From assembly GCA_031273045.1 (NCBI GenBank), contig JAISSQ010000166.1, positions 1-52,597 on the forward strand: a stretch of 52,597 nt of DNA. Direction: 5' to 3'. The translations under genes and the position numbers were made by a program. Shown here in pieces: positions 49,327 through 52,597 of the stretch (its first letter is position 1; every line of letters begins with the position of its first letter). The DNA comes from Puniceicoccales bacterium (GTDB lineage Bacteria > Verrucomicrobiota > Verrucomicrobiia > Opitutales > UBA953). The notes beneath the pieces were generated by a model. It did not search any database and was not told where the DNA came from. It worked only from the letters and a program-made list of their open reading frames with translations.

Positions 49327-49521
49327 TTACGCCGCGCCGGAGGTGCTCAACACTTCGCGCGGGTCGAGACCCACGACTTTTCCGCGATGCACGATGTAAA
49401 GGAGTTGTCCAAATTGCATGGCCTTTCGGGCGGCGGCGATGCGGGCGCGTTTAAGCGCGGCAAAAAGTTGCTTCGTGCGCCGATACCGAATGGGACGGGT
49501 AGGTTCGTTCTGGCTGGTCAT
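49327..49521 (-). CDS. Small protein, candidate antitoxin paired with zeta-like toxin
   Basis: 64 aa MTSQNEPTRPIRYRRTKQLFAALKRARIAAARKAMQFGQLLYIVHRGKVVGLDPREVL; ATGA overlap with the zeta-like stop (49518-49521). Confidence 0.55.
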   Translation of the reverse strand: MTSQNEPTRPIRYRRTKQLFAALKRARIAAARKAMQFGQLLYIVHRGKVVGLDPREVLSTSGAA

Positions 49522-50051
49522 AGTTTCCAACCGCGGAAGATGCGGTTCTCGCCCTTCGCGTCAAGCAATTCCTGCGTGCTGGCGTCAAACACCCACCAAT
49601 CGTCCGCCAAGCCCTTGTAAAGCGAGTTGAAGTTGCGCCAACTGCGCCCGATGCGGCGCCGAATGGCGTCTTCGGGGACGGCGTGACCGCCTTGGGCGAC
49701 GCGCGCGGCGACGCGGTGGATGGCGAGTTCGGGGGCGTCGAGGCGCAGGTAGGCGATTTCGAGCCGGTAGCCGCGCCGCTTCCACGTCTTGAACAGGAAG
49801 GCGTGCGTGAGGCCGGAGAGGGTGGACTCGATGGCGAAGTCGGCACCGGAGGCGACACAGTCCGCCATTTCGCCGAGGGCGATGCGGGCTGCGGAGCGCG
49901 TGGCGATGTCTGGTTTGAAGGGGGAGAGGCCGCGGGCGATTTCGTCGGTGTTGATGAAGCGCAACACCCGCGCCTCCTGCGGCAGGTATTCGTGGGCGAA
50001 AGTGGTTTTGCCGGAGCCGTTGGGGCCGCCGATTACGATGCAAAGTGGCAT
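49518..50051 (-). CDS. Zeta toxin-like P-loop kinase
   Basis: PLCIVIGGPNGSGKTTFAHEYLP, FINTDEIARGLSPF, FAIESTLSGLTH, YRLEIAYLRLDAPELAIHRVAARVAQGGHAVPEDAIRRR. Confidence 0.85.
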   Translation of the reverse strand: MPLCIVIGGPNGSGKTTFAHEYLPQEARVLRFINTDEIARGLSPFKPDIATRSAARIALGEMADCVASGADFAIESTLSGLTHAFLFKTWKRRGYRLEIAYLRLDAPELAIHRVAARVAQGGHAVPEDAIRRRIGRSWRNFNSLYKGLADDWWVFDASTQELLDAKGENRIFRGWKL

Positions 50052-50112
50052 GAGTGGGTTTCCCCGTATGCGGGAAAGGCGGGCGCGGCGCACGGACAAA
50101 TTTTCGCAGGGG

Positions 50113-50195
50113 ACACCGCCGGTGGTGCCCTCCCGAACCTCGCTGAACGCCGTCGAACCCCGCCGAACGCCGCCGAACGCCGCCGCCGGCGGTGT
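50113..50195. repeat. CGCCGAAC-type short tandem repeat bounded by a 10-bp inverted repeat
   Basis: acaccgccgg (50113-50122) / ccggcggtgt (50186-50195), enclosing gaacctcgctgaacgccgtcgaaccccgccgaacgccgccgaacgcc. Confidence 0.6.
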
Positions 50196-50247
50196 TTTTC
50201 GGGTTCGACAAACGGCGCGCGGGCGGCATTTTGCCCCACTTCAATTT

Positions 50248-50265
50248 TTGCCCCGCGCGGGGCAA
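50248..50265. promoter_or_regulatory. 18-bp perfect palindrome upstream of the SdhC-like gene
   Basis: ttgccccgcgcggggcaa, ~46 bp upstream of the ATG at 50312. Confidence 0.45.
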
Positions 50266-50311
50266 TTTTCCCACCACACCTCACTCAATCCAAATCACAC
50301 TGACAACCACC

Positions 50312-51256
50312 ATGTCCGCAACGTGTCCAAACTGCACCCTCCGCGTGCCCTCCATCGCCAAGAAATACGTGATGGCGGTCACCGGCGCCGTCCTCGCCGG
50401 CTTCGCGCTCGTCCACATGATTGGCAACCTGCAAATGTTCCAGTCGCCGGAGCACATCAACGTGTATGCGCACTTCCTGCAGCACCTGCCGCCGCCGGCG
50501 TTGTGGGGCTTCCGCGCCGTCATGCTGCTGTGCGTGGCGTTGCACGCCGCGACGGGGCTTTGGCTCGCGGTCGAAAACCGCGCGGCGCGCGGCTCCGAGC
50601 AATACGCGGTGAAGCAGTCGCGGGTGGCGACGCTTTTCGCGAAGGCGATGCCCTACACGGGGCTGGTGTTGCTGGCGTTCGTGGTGTTCCACATTTTCCA
50701 CTACACGGTGAAGGCGCCGGCGTCGCTGGGAACGGGCGCGTTCAAGAGCGTGATGGAGGATAACGTGCACTCGAAGTTGTTCGGCGTGTTCGACTACCCG
50801 ATTTTCAAGGGCGAGACGGTGAACGACGCCTACAACATGGTCGTGACGGGCTTTTCGTCGGCACCGGTGGCGCTGTTTTACGTGCTGGCGATGGCGTTGC
50901 TGTGCGCGCACCTCGGTCACGGCATCGCGAGCGCGTTCCAGACGGTCGGCCTGCGCAACGAGAAGTGGCGCGGCATCCTCGCGAAGGTTGGACTCGCTTA
51001 CGGCGTGGTCGTGTTCGCGGGGCTGGCGGCGGTGCCGCTGGGCGTCCTCGCCGGAAAGGCCGCGCCGGAGACCAAGTGCCCCTTGGCGATTAAGGCGAAG
51101 TTCGCTGCCGGTGCCGACAGCAAGACCGCTGCCGGCGCGCCGGTGTTCACGCCGTGCGGCCGCGTCGTCACCAAGCCCGCGCCGTCGCCGTGCTGCAAGG
51201 GTGCCGCGAACCCCGCCGCCGGCAGCGTCACCGGCAGTTCCGCCGCCGCAAAATAA
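50312..51256 (+). CDS. Succinate dehydrogenase/fumarate reductase cytochrome b-like membrane subunit
   Basis: SIAKKYVMAVTGAVLAGFALVHMIGNLQMFQSPEHINVYAHFL, HAATGLWLAVENRAARG, GLVLLAFVVFHIFHYTV, HLGHGIASAFQTVGL (b558-type SdhC His pattern). Confidence 0.83.
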   Translation: MSATCPNCTLRVPSIAKKYVMAVTGAVLAGFALVHMIGNLQMFQSPEHINVYAHFLQHLPPPALWGFRAVMLLCVALHAATGLWLAVENRAARGSEQYAVKQSRVATLFAKAMPYTGLVLLAFVVFHIFHYTVKAPASLGTGAFKSVMEDNVHSKLFGVFDYPIFKGETVNDAYNMVVTGFSSAPVALFYVLAMALLCAHLGHGIASAFQTVGLRNEKWRGILAKVGLAYGVVVFAGLAAVPLGVLAGKAAPETKCPLAIKAKFAAGADSKTAAGAPVFTPCGRVVTKPAPSPCCKGAANPAAGSVTGSSAAAK

Positions 51257-51307
51257 CCGCAAATTCCTCGTCCCCGTTTCCCTTCACCCACACCACACTC
51301 GCTCAAC

Positions 51308-52597
51308 ATGCCTCTCGCAAATGCCGCGGCGACAGCCGCAAATCCCGTTCTCGGCGTCATCTTCCACTGGATTGGCGGTGCCGCCGCCGGTTCGTTTTAT
51401 GTGCCCTACAAGGGCGTTAAAAAATGGGCGTGGGAGGTCTATTGGCTCGTTGGCGGATTCTTCTCGTGGATTATCTGCCCGCTGTTTTTCGGCTGGTTGG
51501 TCGCGACGAACGGCGCCGGCGAGCACGTCATTTTCAAAATCTACGGCGAACTGCTTTCGGCGACGAACGCGACGCTTGCAGCCAGTTCGCAGGCGCAGGG
51601 CTTGTCGCTCTTCGTCTGGCCGTTCCTGTTCGGAATGATGTGGGGCGTCGGCAACGCGACGTTCGGCCTCTCGATGCGCTACCTCGGCATGTCGCTCGGT
51701 CAGGGCGTCGCGCTCGGCTACTGCACGGTCTTCGGCATGCTGATGCCGCCGATTCTGAAGAGCGTCGCCGGCGTCGGCGCGGCGGACACCAAGGGCATTG
51801 GCGACATCATCGGCAGCACCGGCGGGCAGGTGACGCTCGTCGGTCTGGCGGTGACGGTCGCCGGCATTGTCATCGCCGCCAAAGCGGGCATGACGAAGGA
51901 GAACGAGATGCCCGAAGCCGAGAAGAAGAAGGCGGTGCCGGAGTTCAACTTCAAGCGCGGCCTGCTCGTGGCGACGTTCTCCGGCATTTTGAGCGCCGGA
52001 ATGGCTTACGCGCTCGCCGCCGGCAGCCCGATTGAAACGGCGTTCAAAGGCGCCGGCGTTGACCCGCTCTGGGCGGGCATTCCGCGCCTGCTCGTGATTC
52101 TGCTCGGCGGCTTCACCTCGAACTTCGCGTGGTGCGCCTACCTCAATTGGAAGAACAAGACCGGCTACCAATACCTCGCGTCGCACCTGCGACCGGGCAG
52201 CGCGTTGACGCCGGCGGCGACCGCCAATCTCGAACGCGCCGCCGAAGCGAAAGCCGCCGCCGGTGGCGCACCGTCGGAAGACCTGCGCATCCCGCGGTTG
52301 AGCAACCTGCTGTTCTCCGCGCTCGCCGGTGCCACGTGGTATTTCCAATTCTTCTTCTACAGCATGGGCGAGTCGAAGATGGGCGACTTCAACTACGCGA
52401 GTTGGACACTCCACATGGCGAGCATCATCATCTTCGCGACGCTCTGCGGCGTGATTTTCAAGGAATGGAGCGGCGTCAGCAAAAAGGCGCGCCTGCTCAT
52501 CACCGCCGGCATTTCGACGCTCGTCTTCTCAACCGTCATCATCGGTTGCGCCAACTGGATTGAGAAACAAACGAAAGACGCCGCGCAGGAAACCAAG
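51308..52597 (+). CDS. L-rhamnose/proton symporter (RhaT-like), truncated by window end
   Basis: Open frame with no stop to base 52597: VIFHWIGGAAAGSFYVPYKGVKKWAWEVYWLVGGFFSWIICP, MMWGVGNATFGLSMRYLGMSLGQGVALGYCTVFG, LLFSALAGATWYFQFFFYSMGESKMG. Confidence 0.87.
   Translation, partial: MPLANAAATAANPVLGVIFHWIGGAAAGSFYVPYKGVKKWAWEVYWLVGGFFSWIICPLFFGWLVATNGAGEHVIFKIYGELLSATNATLAASSQAQGLSLFVWPFLFGMMWGVGNATFGLSMRYLGMSLGQGVALGYCTVFGMLMPPILKSVAGVGAADTKGIGDIIGSTGGQVTLVGLAVTVAGIVIAAKAGMTKENEMPEAEKKKAVPEFNFKRGLLVATFSGILSAGMAYALAAGSPIETAFKGAGVDPLWAGIPRLLVILLGGFTSNFAWCAYLNWKNKTGYQYLASHLRPGSALTPAATANLERAAEAKAAAGGAPSEDLRIPRLSNLLFSALAGATWYFQFFFYSMGESKMGDFNYASWTLHMASIIIFATLCGVIFKEWSGVSKKARLLITAGISTLVFSTVIIGCANWIEKQTKDAAQETK

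Overview
The window looks like a GC-rich Verrucomicrobia/Opitutales-type chromosome; the lineage is inferred from gene style only. It appears almost fully coding. I see no rRNA, tRNA, CRISPR array or transposase. From left to right:
(1) purA(+) converging on argH(-), which carries an unusual Pro/Glu-rich N-terminal extension.
(2) A YugP-like membrane protein whose HExxH site appears lost, then manA-gmd-rmd (GDP-6-deoxyhexose synthesis) and a Tat-exported Gfo/Idh oxidoreductase.
(3) A minus-strand module of a ~4790-aa autotransporter with beta-strand (PATR) repeats, a TerY-like vWA protein and a TerY-triad-like protein kinase. It is flanked by two inverted copies of a ~150-bp palindromic repeat; one copy supplies the C-terminus of UxuA.
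(4) uxuA and rph, preceded by a tightly coupled operon (28.7-41.2 kb) of one GT2, five GT-C-like membrane proteins and two acyltransferases, with repeated ATGA overlaps.
(5) A HEAT-repeat/HZS-alpha-like c-type heme protein, an orphan FecCD permease, a nested palindrome at 46 kb, CoaB, a BatB-type vWA protein, a zeta-toxin-like/small-ORF pair, an orphan SdhC-like cytochrome b with Cys-rich tails, and a RhaT-like transporter running off the window end.
A cross-cutting observation is that GCCGGTG/GCCGGCG words form in-frame low-complexity insertions in many conserved genes, in both orientations. This suggests a DNA-level process. No database searches were run; all assignments are from motif recognition.
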